The notes under the pieces are model-generated. The model was given only the letters and a program-made list of their open reading frames with translations. It did not search any database and was not told where the DNA came from. From Szabonella alba (GTDB taxonomy: Bacteria > Pseudomonadota > Alphaproteobacteria > Rhodobacterales > Rhodobacteraceae), in contig NZ_JAESVN010000008.1 in NCBI RefSeq assembly GCF_016765775.1, positions 1-64,000 of the forward strand: a DNA stretch of 64,000 nucleotides, read 5' to 3'. Every line of letters starts with the position of its first letter. Position 1 is the stretch's first letter. Positions 33,320-42,899 of this stretch are shown here, piece after piece. A program made the translations under genes and the position numbers.

Positions 33320-33344
33320 AACGCGGCCAGCGCAGTTTTGTTCC
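33320..33344 (-). promoter_or_regulatory. EcfG-type promoter for the MgtC-family gene (GGAAC-N16-CGTT)
   Basis: On the minus strand GGAAC (33344-33340) and CGTT (33323-33320) are 16 bases apart and point at the start codon 33271. The leader would be about 40 nt. Confidence 0.65.
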
Positions 33345-33451
33345 ACCCTGCCGCCCGCGCGGGGTCATTCTGCATCGCGCGGCCGGCTTGCCCTTGCTGC
33401 GGGCGCGTCTTGGGATAGAATGGCGCGACGCGAATTGCAGGAAGGCCAGCC

Positions 33452-33631
33452 ATGACCACGCCCGTCCCCGAAACCCAGACAGTCACCACCTGGAAAGTCG
33501 CCTGCGATGGGGGCGCGGGGGGGCATCCGCGTGTCTGGCTGACCATCCCGCGTGAAACCGGCTGGGTCGAATGCGGCTATTGCGACAAGCGCTATGTGAT
33601 CGACCTCGACCACGCGCATGACGATCACTGA
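33452..33631 (+). CDS. Zinc-finger domain protein (zf-CHCC, NDUFS6-like)
   Basis: The 59-residue protein starts [20 protein letters not shown] and ends after [12 protein letters not shown]. It has the Cys..His..Cys-X2-Cys pattern of the small zf-CHCC family, whose mitochondrial relative NDUFS6 binds zinc in complex I. GGAAGG lies upstream of the ATG. It sits between the MgtC-family gene and polA. The function in bacteria is unproven. Confidence 0.85.
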   Translation: MTTPVPETQTVTTWKVACDGGAGGHPRVWLTIPRETGWVECGYCDKRYVIDLDHAHDDH

Positions 33632-33882
33632 ACCACCCCACGGCTAGCCGGGCGTTCTGACGGACAATCGCATGCTGGCGGCAGGGCCAGGCGACGCCTC
33701 TGGCGGCTCTGCGCCGGTGATCCCCTCATCCTCTCCGCAGGCCCCCGCCGTGCCGGGCGCGTTCCTGGCCGGGCGCGCCTTGATGCCACGGCGGAATGGC
33801 TTTCGCAGAGGGCCGGTGCAGGGCTGGCAGGGGGCGGATGATCATGCCAATATCCCTGCCACGGACAATAGGAGCGCGGATC

Positions 33883-36702
33883 ATGGCCACAGCGGATGCA
33901 AGTTTCGGACAGGGCCATCACCTGCATCTGATTGACGGTTCGGCCTATATCTTCCGCGCCTATCACGCGCTGCCGCCCCTGACCCGCAAATCCGACGGCC
34001 TGCCGGTGGGGGCAGTGGCCGGGTTCTGCAACATCCTGTTCCGCTATCTCGAAAACAACAAGAACGGCGATGCGCCGACCCATGTCGCGGTGATCTTCGA
34101 CCATTCCTCGAAAACCTTCCGCAATGACATCTATCCCGAATACAAGGCCAACCGCCCCGAACTGCCCGAGGATCTGCGCCCGCAATTCCCCCTGACACGC
34201 GAGGCGACGCGCGCCTTCAACGTCTCCTGCATCGAGACCGAGGGCTATGAGGCCGATGACATCATTGCCACCCTGTCCTGCAAGGCGCGCGATGCGGGCG
34301 GCAAGGTCACGATCATCTCCTCGGACAAGGATCTGATGCAACTGGTCGGCAATGGCGTCTTCATGCTGGACCCGATGAAAAACCGTGAGATCGGCCCCGA
34401 GGAAGTGCTGGAGAAATTCGGCGTCCCGCCCGAACGGGTGGTCGATGTGCAGGCACTGGCAGGCGATTCGGTCGATAATGTGCCGGGCGCGCCGGGGATC
34501 GGCATCAAGACGGCGGCGCTGCTGATCCAGGAATATGGCGATCTGGACACGCTGCTGGAGCGCGCGGGTGAGATCAAGCAGCCCAAGCGGCGCGAAACCC
34601 TGATCGGCCATGCCGAACAGATCCGCATTTCCAGACGGCTGGTGCAGCTGGATTGCGACACCCCGCTGGATTTCACGCTGGAAAGCCTTGAGGTGCGCAA
34701 GCCCGATCCCGAGGCGCTGATGGACTTCCTCAATCAGATGGAATTCCGCACCCTGACGCGGCGGGTTGCCGAAAGCCTGAAGGTAGAAGCCCCGCCTGCG
34801 CCCGAGACCCCCGCAGCGGCGGCAGGCCCAGAGACGGCCGAGCCGGGCATCACCGCCCTGCCCTTCGACCATTCCGCCTATGAATGGATCCGCGATGCGG
34901 CGGCGCTGCAGGTCTGGATCGACGAGATTGCCGAACAGGGTTACGTCGCCATCGACACCGAAACCACCAGCCTTGACGAGATGCGCGCCGAACTGGTGGG
35001 CATCTCGCTGGCCACCCGGGCGGGTCGGGCCTGCTATATCCCGCTGGCGCACCGGCAGGGCGGCGGCGATCTGTTCGGCAGTTCGGATCTGGTCGAGGGG
35101 CAATTGCCGATAGATGTGGCTTTGGCGCTGCTGAAACCGGTGCTGGAGGATGCGGCGATTCTGAAGATCGGCCAGAACATGAAATATGACTGGAAGATCT
35201 TCGCCCGTCACGGCATCGACGTGGCCCCCATCGACGACACGATGCTGATGAGTTCCGCGCTTTATGCTGGTCAGCATCTGCATGGCATGGACACATTGTC
35301 GGACCGTTACCTTGGCCATCAGCCTATTCCGATCAAATCGCTGCTGGGGTCGGGCAAGGCGCAGATCACCTTTGACCGCGTGCCGGTCGAGGAAGCGGTG
35401 AAATATGCCGCTGAGGATGCCGATATCACGCTGCGGCTGTGGCAGATGCTGAAACCGCGCCTGCATCGGGGCCATGTCACGACGGTCTATGAGACGCTGG
35501 AACGCCCGCTGGTGCCGGTGCTGGCGCGGATGGAAATGGCGGGGGTGCAGGTCGACCGCGATACGCTGTCGCGAATGTCCAACGCTTTTGCGCAGAAAAT
35601 GGCGGGGCTGGAGGCCGAGATACAGGAACTGGCAGGCCGGTCGTTCAATGTCGGCTCTCCCAAGCAGTTGGGGGAAATCCTGTTTGACGAACTGGGCCTG
35701 CCGGGCGGGTCCAAGGGCAAGACCGGGGCCTATTCCACCGGGGCCGATGTGCTGGAGGATCTGGCGACCGAACATGAACTGCCGCGCCGTGTGCTGGACT
35801 GGCGGCAATTGGCCAAGCTGAAATCGACCTATACCGATGCGCTGCAGGACCACATCAACCCTGAAACAGGCCGTGTCCATACCTCCTATTCGCTGGTGGG
35901 TGCGGTGACGGGGCGGCTGTCCTCGACCGATCCGAACCTGCAGAATATTCCGGTGCGGTCCGAAGAAGGCCGCCGCATCCGCGAGGCTTTCGTCGCGCCC
36001 AAGGGCCGGGTGATGGTCACCCTGGATTACAGCCAGATCGAATTGCGCATCCTTGCCCATATCGCCGATATCCCGGCGCTGAAACAGGCCTTCAAGGACG
36101 GCATCGACATTCACGCCATGACCGCGTCCGAGATGTTCGGCGTGCCGGTCGAAGGCATGGAGCCCTCCATCCGCCGTCAGGCCAAGGCGATCAATTTCGG
36201 CGTGATCTACGGGATTTCAGGTTTCGGCCTTGCGCGGAACCTGCGCATCCCGCGCGCCGAGGCGCAGGGCTTCATCGACCGGTACTTTGAGCGTTTTCCC
36301 GGCATCAAGGAATATATGTCCGAAACTGTCAAATTCGCGCAGGAAAAGGGCTATGTCCAAACCCTGTTCGGTCGGAAAATCCATACGCCCGAAATCAACG
36401 CCAAAGGGCCGGGAGCGGGCTTCGCCAAACGCGCGGCGATCAACGCGCCGATTCAGGGCACGGCGGCAGACATCATCCGCCGCGCCATGGTGCGGATGCC
36501 CCAAGCCATCAACGGGCTGGATGCCAAGATGCTGCTGCAGGTGCATGACGAATTGCTGTTCGAGGTGGCCGAGGATGCCGTCGCCCCTCTGATCGACGCC
36601 GCCCGCGCTGTGATGGAGGGCGCCGCCGCCCCCGCCGTGCATCTGACCGTGCCGGTGACTGTGGATGCCGGACAGGGCACAAACTGGGCCGAAGCGCATT
36701 GA
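33883..36702 (+). CDS. polA: DNA polymerase I
   Basis: The product (939 aa) has all three domains: a 5'-3' flap exonuclease (residues about 10-300, with IDGSAYIFRAYHALPPL and SSDKDLMQLV), a 3'-5' proofreading domain with DTETT, NMKYDWKIFARHG and YAAEDAD, and the polymerase domain with DYSQIELRILAH, RRQAKAINFGVIYG and QVHDELLFEV. All catalytic acidic residues appear present. It functions in Okazaki fragment processing and repair. The ATG at 33883 has TAGGAG upstream. A YjbR-like gene overlaps its stop. Confidence 0.97.
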   Translation: MATADASFGQGHHLHLIDGSAYIFRAYHALPPLTRKSDGLPVGAVAGFCNILFRYLENNKNGDAPTHVAVIFDHSSKTFRNDIYPEYKANRPELPEDLRPQFPLTREATRAFNVSCIETEGYEADDIIATLSCKARDAGGKVTIISSDKDLMQLVGNGVFMLDPMKNREIGPEEVLEKFGVPPERVVDVQALAGDSVDNVPGAPGIGIKTAALLIQEYGDLDTLLERAGEIKQPKRRETLIGHAEQIRISRRLVQLDCDTPLDFTLESLEVRKPDPEALMDFLNQMEFRTLTRRVAESLKVEAPPAPETPAAAAGPETAEPGITALPFDHSAYEWIRDAAALQVWIDEIAEQGYVAIDTETTSLDEMRAELVGISLATRAGRACYIPLAHRQGGGDLFGSSDLVEGQLPIDVALALLKPVLEDAAILKIGQNMKYDWKIFARHGIDVAPIDDTMLMSSALYAGQHLHGMDTLSDRYLGHQPIPIKSLLGSGKAQITFDRVPVEEAVKYAAEDADITLRLWQMLKPRLHRGHVTTVYETLERPLVPVLARMEMAGVQVDRDTLSRMSNAFAQKMAGLEAEIQELAGRSFNVGSPKQLGEILFDELGLPGGSKGKTGAYSTGADVLEDLATEHELPRRVLDWRQLAKLKSTYTDALQDHINPETGRVHTSYSLVGAVTGRLSSTDPNLQNIPVRSEEGRRIREAFVAPKGRVMVTLDYSQIELRILAHIADIPALKQAFKDGIDIHAMTASEMFGVPVEGMEPSIRRQAKAINFGVIYGISGFGLARNLRIPRAEAQGFIDRYFERFPGIKEYMSETVKFAQEKGYVQTLFGRKIHTPEINAKGPGAGFAKRAAINAPIQGTAADIIRRAMVRMPQAINGLDAKMLLQVHDELLFEVAEDAVAPLIDAARAVMEGAAAPAVHLTVPVTVDAGQGTNWAEAH

Positions 36703-37067
36703 TCGCCGACTGGCCCGGGCTGAAGGCGCTGGCCCTTGGCATGGGCCTGCCCGAGGTCACCGACACGACCGCATGGGGCAATCCCTGCCTGAAGGCGCAT
36801 GGCAAGATGTGGTGCTGGTGGTCGCCCTATGTCGATGCCGCTGTATTCAAGGCCGATTTCGATGAGCGTGAGATGCTGCTGGCCGCTGATCCAGAGACCT
36901 TTCTGATGCATCCGCATTATGCCGCGCATCGGCTGATGCTGGTGCGGGCGGGGCGGATCGCGCCGGACTGGGCCCGCGCAAGGCTGCTGCGGCAATGGCG
37001 CGATGCGGCCCCGAAACGCTGGTTGAAAAACTGGGACGGGCAGCAGGTCCAGACCGGCGGGGTGTGA
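36699..37067 (+). CDS. MmcQ/YjbR-family DNA-binding-like protein
   Basis: The 122-residue protein matches the YjbR/MmcQ fold (GLPEVTDTTAWGNPCLKAHGK early, then a WW and an LR-rich C-terminus). These proteins have a CyaY-like fold and are thought to bind DNA. The probable start is a TTG at 36699 overlapping the polA stop (TTGA), suggesting coupling. Confidence 0.8.
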   Translation: MIADWPGLKALALGMGLPEVTDTTAWGNPCLKAHGKMWCWWSPYVDAAVFKADFDEREMLLAADPETFLMHPHYAAHRLMLVRAGRIAPDWARARLLRQWRDAAPKRWLKNWDGQQVQTGGV

Positions 37068-37185
37068 CCGATCTGGCCTGACCGGGCTGACATAACGGTC
37101 CGGGGGGGGGTGACGGGCGCAGCCTTTATCCCCTGTTCCTGTCCCCTGCCCTTTCCGATGCGGTGGGCTGTCACGCGCCGCCGTT

Positions 37186-37962
37186 CTACCCCGCCTCGGG
37201 ATCGCCGGTCACAACGACATCGGTGCCCCAATCGGCGCAGGAAGCGGTCAGCCGTTCGGGCAAAGGCAGATCGGTGAAAACCTTGTCCAACTCGCGGACC
37301 GAGGCGATACGCGCCGGCGCCGCACGCCCCAGTTTGGAATGATCTGCCACCAGAAAGCTTTGCCGCGCCTGCCGCAGGATCGCGCGACTGACCCGCACCT
37401 CGGCCAGATCGAAATCCAGAAGATCGCCATCCTCATCCAACGCCGATGTGCCGATGATTGCGTAATCCACCTTGAACTGGGCGATGAAATCGGTGGTCAG
37501 ATCCCCCACCAACCCGCCATCGACCCGCCGCAGCGCGCCGCCCGCCACCATGATGTCACAGCCCGGATTGGCCAGCAGGATATTGGCCACGTTGATATTG
37601 TTGGTGACCACGGTGATATTGCTATGGGACAGCAATTCGCGGGCCACCGCCTCGGTCGTGGTGCCAAGGTTCAGGATCAGTGAACAATTGTCCGGAATTG
37701 CCGCAGCACAGGCCTTGCCGATGGCGGTCTTGGCGCCCGCATTCATCCGGCGGCGCTGGTCATAGCCGATATTGACGACGCCGGTGCGCGGCACCGCCCC
37801 GCCATGCACCCGGTCCAGAAACCCCGCCTCGGCCAGATCGCCCAGATCGCGCCGGATCGTCTGCAGCGTCACATCGAATCGCTGCGCCAGTTCCTCAACC
37901 AGAACCCGCCCCTCGGCGCGCGCGATTTCCAGAATCTCGGTCTGCCGGATGTTCAGCGCCAT
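37186..37962 (-). CDS. glpR: DeoR-family glycerol regulator GlpR
   Basis: The 258-residue repressor has a DeoR helix-turn-helix (LVEELAQRFDVTLQTIRRDLGDLAEAG) and a sugar-phosphate sensing domain starting near residue 70 with LNLGTTTEAVARELL. It is divergent from the glpD-glpSTPQV genes, and GlpR-like half sites lie between. Glycerol 3-phosphate is the usual inducer. The ATG at 37962 gives the standard N-terminus MALNIRQTEIL. Confidence 0.92.
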   Translation of the reverse strand: MALNIRQTEILEIARAEGRVLVEELAQRFDVTLQTIRRDLGDLAEAGFLDRVHGGAVPRTGVVNIGYDQRRRMNAGAKTAIGKACAAAIPDNCSLILNLGTTTEAVARELLSHSNITVVTNNINVANILLANPGCDIMVAGGALRRVDGGLVGDLTTDFIAQFKVDYAIIGTSALDEDGDLLDFDLAEVRVSRAILRQARQSFLVADHSKLGRAAPARIASVRELDKVFTDLPLPERLTASCADWGTDVVVTGDPEAG

Positions 37963-38095
37963 GGGCAATCCTCCTTTGGCCTTGCAGGATGCCGCAAGGA
38001 ACCAGGCCATTCAAGCCGCCGTGCAGCGCGCGCGTCACTTTCCTTTATCTTCGGATATCATAAACTTGCCGCGATGCAGCAAAAACTTTAATGCG

Positions 38096-38140
38096 ATATA
38101 TGTTCGCTTTGCTGCAAACCGAAAACAAAACGAACATTTT
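38096..38140 (+). promoter_or_regulatory. Candidate GlpR operators (ATGTTCG and CGAACAT half-sites)
   Basis: ATGTTCG at 38100-38106 and CGAACAT at 38131-38137 match the two halves of the E. coli GlpR operator, which places them side by side. Here they are 24 bases apart, and each has a weaker partner beside it (CTTTGCT and AACAAAA). They lie between glpR and glpD. Confidence 0.65.
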
Positions 38141-38208
38141 TGCTTGACCCGCAGCACAATTCGAATGACCTTGGCTGCATCGAGAAACCCGATGGGAGGA
38201 GGGGCAGC

Positions 38209-39813
38209 GTGACCGGCGACCGGCAGTCAGGGATTTCTGACCTCTTCATCATCGGCGGCGGCATCAACGGATGCGGCATCGCCCGGGATGCGGCGGGGCG
38301 CGGGCTGACGGTCGTTCTGGCCGAACAGGGTGATCTGGCACAGGCGACCTCATCAGCCTCGACCAAGCTGTTCCATGGCGGGTTGCGCTATCTGGAATTC
38401 TTCGAATTCCGTCTGGTGCGTGAGGCGCTGGAGGAACGTGAAACGCTGCTGGTCGCCATGCCACATATCAGCTGGCCCATGCGTTTCGTGCTGCCATGGC
38501 ATCCCGATATGCGCTTTGAAAGCGATACGCCGACCTCGCGCCTGCTGGGCATTTTCATGCCCTGGATGAAGGGGCGCCGCCCGGCATGGCTGATCCGGCT
38601 GGGGCTGTTCCTGTATGACCGGCTGGGCGGGCGCCGCATCCTGCCCGCAACCCGCACGCTGGACCTTGCGACCGATCCGGCAGGACGGCCGCTGAACCCG
38701 AAGTTTCGCCGCGCCTATGAATATTCCGATTGCTGGGTCGAGGATTCGCGACTTGTCGCGCTGAATGCCCGCGATGCGGCGCAGCGCGGCGCCCGCATCA
38801 TGGTGGGCGCGCGCGTGGTCAGCGCGACCCGCGCGGGCGATCACTGGGACATCGTGACCGAGGGCACGGACGGCAGGCAGACCCATCGCGCCCGGGCGCT
38901 GGTCAATGCGGGCGGGCCATGGGTCGAGGATGTGATCCGCAATGTCGCCCGCATCAATTCAACCGAGGGCGTGCGGCTGGTGCGCGGCAGTCATATCGTG
39001 ACGCGCAGGCTGTATGATCACGACCGCTGCTATTTCTTTCAGGGCGAGGACGGGCGGATCATCTTCGCCATCCCCTATGAACAGGATTTCACCCTGATCG
39101 GCACCACCGACAAGGATCATGACGGCCCGCCCGGCAGCGCCGAATGCACGCCCGGGGAACGCGATTACCTGCTGGCCTTCGCCTCGCGTTATTTTGCCAA
39201 GCCGGTAACGGCGGAGGATGTCGTCTGGACCTATTCCGGCGTCCGCCCGCTTTACAATGACGGGGCGAAATCGGCGACTGCGGCGACGCGGGACTATGTT
39301 CTCAGTCTTGATGCAGGTGGGACAGAAGGGGCGGGCGGCGCGCCGCTGCTGAATGTCTTTGGCGGCAAGATCACCACCTACCGGCGTCTGGCGGAAAGCG
39401 CATTGGCGAGGCTTGCGCCGCATTTCCCGGGGCTGAAACCGGCATGGACCGCGCGTCAGCCGCTTCCGGGTGGGGATTTCCCGCATGACGGGGTGGCGGC
39501 GCTGACGGAACGGTTGCGGGGCAGCCACCCTTGGCTGACGCCCTATCACGCCGCGCGCCTGATCCGCGCCTATGGCACCGATGCCTTTGCCCTTTTGGGC
39601 AAGGCGGAGGGCCCCGGGGATCTGGGCCACGATTTCGGCGCGACCCTGACCGAGGCCGAGGTCCGCTGGCTGATCGAACACGAATTCGCGCGCAGTGCTG
39701 GGGATATCCTGTGGCGGCGCAGCAAACTGGGTCTGCGCATGACGGCAGAGGAGGCCGCAGCGCTGGACCGGTTCATGTCGGAGGAATGCGTGGTCAGTCC
39801 GGCAGCGGAATAG
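38209..39813 (+). CDS. glpD: Aerobic glycerol-3-phosphate dehydrogenase
   Basis: The 534-residue flavoprotein has an N-terminal FAD motif (LFIIGGGINGCGIARDAAGR), the GlpD strand SASTKLFHGGLRYLEFFEFR and the late segment FGGKITTYRRLAESAL. It oxidises glycerol 3-phosphate at the membrane and passes electrons to ubiquinone. The GTG at 38209 has GGGAGGAGGGG just upstream. It starts the glycerol operon and is divergent from glpR. Confidence 0.95.
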   Translation: MTGDRQSGISDLFIIGGGINGCGIARDAAGRGLTVVLAEQGDLAQATSSASTKLFHGGLRYLEFFEFRLVREALEERETLLVAMPHISWPMRFVLPWHPDMRFESDTPTSRLLGIFMPWMKGRRPAWLIRLGLFLYDRLGGRRILPATRTLDLATDPAGRPLNPKFRRAYEYSDCWVEDSRLVALNARDAAQRGARIMVGARVVSATRAGDHWDIVTEGTDGRQTHRARALVNAGGPWVEDVIRNVARINSTEGVRLVRGSHIVTRRLYDHDRCYFFQGEDGRIIFAIPYEQDFTLIGTTDKDHDGPPGSAECTPGERDYLLAFASRYFAKPVTAEDVVWTYSGVRPLYNDGAKSATAATRDYVLSLDAGGTEGAGGAPLLNVFGGKITTYRRLAESALARLAPHFPGLKPAWTARQPLPGGDFPHDGVAALTERLRGSHPWLTPYHAARLIRAYGTDAFALLGKAEGPGDLGHDFGATLTEAEVRWLIEHEFARSAGDILWRRSKLGLRMTAEEAAALDRFMSEECVVSPAAE

Positions 39814-39841
39814 ACCGGATGGCAGACAGGAAGGGGGGGCA

Positions 39842-40945
39842 ATGGCCTTGGAATTGCGGGGCGTCACACGGGTCGTGGACGGGCGGACACATATCCATCC
39901 GACCGATCTGACGCTGGAGAAAGGCACGATGAACGTGCTTCTGGGGCCGACGCTTTCGGGCAAGACCTCACTCATGCGCGTCATGGCGGGGCTGGATCGC
40001 CCGACCGAGGGCCGGTTGCTCTGGGATGGTCAGGATGTGACGGGCATCCGCGTGCAGGATCGCGGCGTTGCCATGGTCTATCAGCAATTCATCAATTACC
40101 CGGGCCTGAGCGTCTATGAAAACATCGCCTCCCCCCTGCGGCTGATGGGCCGCCCCAAGGCCGAGATCGACGCCCGCGTGCGTGAAACCGCCGAGATGAT
40201 GCGCCTGTCACCGATGCTGGAACGACGCCCGTTGGAACTGTCGGGCGGCCAACAGCAACGTTGCGCGCTGGCCCGGGCGCTGGTCAAGGGGGCGGGGCTG
40301 GTCCTGCTGGACGAACCGCTGGCCAATCTGGACTACAAGCTGCGTGAGGAAATGCGGGTCGAGATCCCCCGGATCTTCGAGGCTTCGGGCGCGATCTTCG
40401 TCTATGCCACGACGGAACCCGAAGAGGCGCTGCTGCTGGGCGGCCATACCGCAACCCTGTGCGAAGGCCGCGTCACGCAGTTCGGCCCCACCCCGCAGGT
40501 TTACCGCCAGCCCGCTGACCGGGACACCGCACGGGTGTTTTCCGATCCCCCGATGAATTTCATCACCGCCGAAAAACGCGGTGACACAATCCGGCTGGGT
40601 CAGGCCAACGCGGTTGCGGCAGGGGGGCTGTTTGCGGGTCTGCCCGACGGGACCTATCACGCCGGTTTCCGCGCCAATCACCTGAGCCTGCATCGCCAAG
40701 GCCCACTGGCCGTGGAATTCCGCTGCGGGCTGGATGTGACCGAGATCACCGGATCGGAAACCTTCCTGCATTCCCGCCACGGATCGCAGAAATGGGTGGC
40801 GCTGGTCCATGGCGTGCATGACCTGCCTCCGGGATCGGATCTGACACTCTGGCTTGATCCGGCGCATGTCTATCTTTTCGGCGCCGATGGACGGCTGGCC
40901 GCCGCAGCCCCCTATGCCACCGAATACATGCGGGGGGCCGCCTGA
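39842..40945 (+). CDS. glpS: Glycerol ABC transporter ATPase GlpS
   Basis: The 367-residue ATPase has Walker A (GPTLSGKTS), an intact signature (LSGGQQQRCALARAL) and Walker B (LVLLDEPLANLD). The switch (H-loop) histidine is missing: the site reads YATTEPEE instead of VTHD. The C-terminal OB-type domain resembles MalK-like ATPases. It forms a pair with GlpT in the glycerol importer first described in Rhizobium. A ribosome binding site precedes the ATG, and the gene overlaps glpT (TGATG). Confidence 0.92.
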   Translation: MALELRGVTRVVDGRTHIHPTDLTLEKGTMNVLLGPTLSGKTSLMRVMAGLDRPTEGRLLWDGQDVTGIRVQDRGVAMVYQQFINYPGLSVYENIASPLRLMGRPKAEIDARVRETAEMMRLSPMLERRPLELSGGQQQRCALARALVKGAGLVLLDEPLANLDYKLREEMRVEIPRIFEASGAIFVYATTEPEEALLLGGHTATLCEGRVTQFGPTPQVYRQPADRDTARVFSDPPMNFITAEKRGDTIRLGQANAVAAGGLFAGLPDGTYHAGFRANHLSLHRQGPLAVEFRCGLDVTEITGSETFLHSRHGSQKWVALVHGVHDLPPGSDLTLWLDPAHVYLFGADGRLAAAAPYATEYMRGAA

Positions 40946-42027
40946 TGGCACAGATCACGCTGAAAAATCTTGCGCACAGCTATGTCCCCAATCCGAAATC
41001 CGAGGCCGATTTCGCCCTCAAGCAAATGGATCACGTCTGGCAGGATGGCGGGGCCTATGCGCTGCTGGGATCCTCGGGCTGCGGCAAGACCACGCTGTTG
41101 AACATCATCTCGGGCCTCGTGCGCCCCAGTCAGGGCCGGGTGCTGTTCGGCGACCGCGACGTGACCGATGCCGAAACAGCCGCGCGCAACATCGCGCAGG
41201 TGTTCCAGTTTCCGGTCGTCTACGACACGATGACGGTGCGCGACAATCTGGCCTTTCCCTTGCGCAATCGCGGCATGGATGCGGGCTATATCGCGGCCCG
41301 CGTGCAGGACATCGCGCGGATGATCGGCATGGAAGAGGCCCTGCACCGCAAGGCCAAGGGCCTGACGGCGGACGCGAAACAGAAGATCAGCCTTGGCCGC
41401 GGCATGGTGCGCGAGGATGTGAACGCGATCCTGTTCGACGAACCCCTGACCGTGATCGACCCGCATATGAAATGGGAATTGCGCACGCAACTCAAGCAGT
41501 TGCACCATCAGTTCGGCCATACGATGATCTATGTCACCCATGACCAGACCGAGGCGCTGACCTTCGCCGACAAGGTGGTGGTCATGTATGACGGCCGCGT
41601 CGTGCAGATGGGCACGCCCGAGGAGTTGTTCGAAACCCCGGCCCATACATTTGTCGGCTATTTCATCGGCTCGCCGGGGATGAATTTCTTTGACGCCGAT
41701 GTGACCGGAACCCGCGCCCGTCTGGGCGACGCGGTGGTCGATCTGGGCGCGGCCTATGGGCCACAAACGGGCCGCGTCCAGATCGGCATCCGCCCCGAAC
41801 ATGCCGAACTGACGGCGGGCGAAGGGCTGCCGCTGCAGATCCAGCGGGTCGAGGATGTGGGCCGCCACCGCCTGTTGCGGGGCACCATCGCCGCGGGCGA
41901 AATCAATATCGTCCTGCCCGAAGGCACCGGGATCGGCGCCGACCTGACCCATGTCCGGCTGCGCCCCGAAAAGATCAATCTCTATTCCGATGACTGGCGC
42001 GTGACGCCCGAAGGGAGGGCCGTCTGA
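40945..42027 (+). CDS. glpT: Glycerol ABC transporter ATPase GlpT
   Basis: The 360-residue ATPase has Walker A (GSSGCGKTT), Walker B (AILFDEPLTVID) and a normal switch histidine (YVTHDQTEAL). The signature motif is lost: LTADAKQKISLGRG stands where LSGGQ is expected. These lesions complement those in GlpS, so a GlpS-GlpT dimer has one canonical and one degenerate ATP site. The name follows the Rhizobium glp system and is distinct from the E. coli GlpT antiporter. It overlaps glpS and glpP by one base each. Confidence 0.92.
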   Translation: MAQITLKNLAHSYVPNPKSEADFALKQMDHVWQDGGAYALLGSSGCGKTTLLNIISGLVRPSQGRVLFGDRDVTDAETAARNIAQVFQFPVVYDTMTVRDNLAFPLRNRGMDAGYIAARVQDIARMIGMEEALHRKAKGLTADAKQKISLGRGMVREDVNAILFDEPLTVIDPHMKWELRTQLKQLHHQFGHTMIYVTHDQTEALTFADKVVVMYDGRVVQMGTPEELFETPAHTFVGYFIGSPGMNFFDADVTGTRARLGDAVVDLGAAYGPQTGRVQIGIRPEHAELTAGEGLPLQIQRVEDVGRHRLLRGTIAAGEINIVLPEGTGIGADLTHVRLRPEKINLYSDDWRVTPEGRAV

Positions 42028-42899
42028 TGGACAAGACCCAGAACAACAAGGCGTGGTTTCTGGTCCTGCCGGTGCTGGTGCTGGTGGCCTTTTCCGCCGT
42101 CCTGCCGCTGATGACGGTGGTGAATTACGCCTTCAACGACACATTCGGCAATAACCGCTTTTTCTGGGCGGGGCTGGAATGGTTCGAGCAGATGGTGACG
42201 TCAAGCCGCATGCATGACGCGCTTGGCCGCCAGATCCTGTTTTCCGCGATCATTCTGGCCATCGAGGTGCCCCTTGGCATCTTCATCGCGCTGAACATGC
42301 CCAAGCGCGGCTTCTGGGCATCCTTCTGCCTTGTGGTCATGGCGCTGCCGCTGCTGATCCCGTTCAATGTCGTCGGCACGATCTGGCAGATTTTCGGCCG
42401 GGTCGATATCGGCCTGCTGGGCCGGGTCCTGAACGATCTGGGCATCGCCTATAACTACACCAACAACCCGTTCGATGCCTGGGCCACGGTGATCGTGATG
42501 GATGTCTGGCACTGGACATCGCTGGTGGCACTGCTGTGCTATGCGGGGCTGAATTCCATCCCACAGGCCTATTATCAGGCCGCCCGCATTGATCAGGCCA
42601 GCCGCTGGGCCGTGTTCCGCTATATCGAACTCCCGAAGATGAAGGGCGTGCTGCTGATCGCGGTTCTGCTGCGCTTCATGGACAGTTTCATGATCTATAC
42701 CGAACCCTTTGTCGTCACCGGCGGCGGGCCCGGCAATTCGACCACCTTCCTGTCGATCGACCTTGTGAAAATGGCCATCGGCCAGTTCGACCTCGGGCCC
42801 GCCGCCGCGTTCAGCCTGATGTATTTCCTCGTGATCCTGCTGGTGTCCTGGGTGTTCTACACCGTGATGACCAATCTTGACCGGGAGGAGCAGAAATGA
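42027..42899 (+). CDS. glpP: Glycerol ABC transporter permease GlpP
   Basis: The 290-residue permease has six transmembrane helices and an EAA-type motif (YYQAARIDQASRWAVFRYIE) for ATPase docking. It resembles MalF-type sugar permeases and should form a heterodimer with GlpQ. The ATG overlaps the glpT stop (TGATG). Confidence 0.92.
   Translation: MDKTQNNKAWFLVLPVLVLVAFSAVLPLMTVVNYAFNDTFGNNRFFWAGLEWFEQMVTSSRMHDALGRQILFSAIILAIEVPLGIFIALNMPKRGFWASFCLVVMALPLLIPFNVVGTIWQIFGRVDIGLLGRVLNDLGIAYNYTNNPFDAWATVIVMDVWHWTSLVALLCYAGLNSIPQAYYQAARIDQASRWAVFRYIELPKMKGVLLIAVLLRFMDSFMIYTEPFVVTGGGPGNSTTFLSIDLVKMAIGQFDLGPAAAFSLMYFLVILLVSWVFYTVMTNLDREEQK

Noticed and set aside
33625-36114. Long minus-strand open frame antisense to polA
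   Set aside because: It mirrors polA codon structure, is rich in H, R and Q as antisense frames of GC-rich genes are, and has no ribosome binding site.
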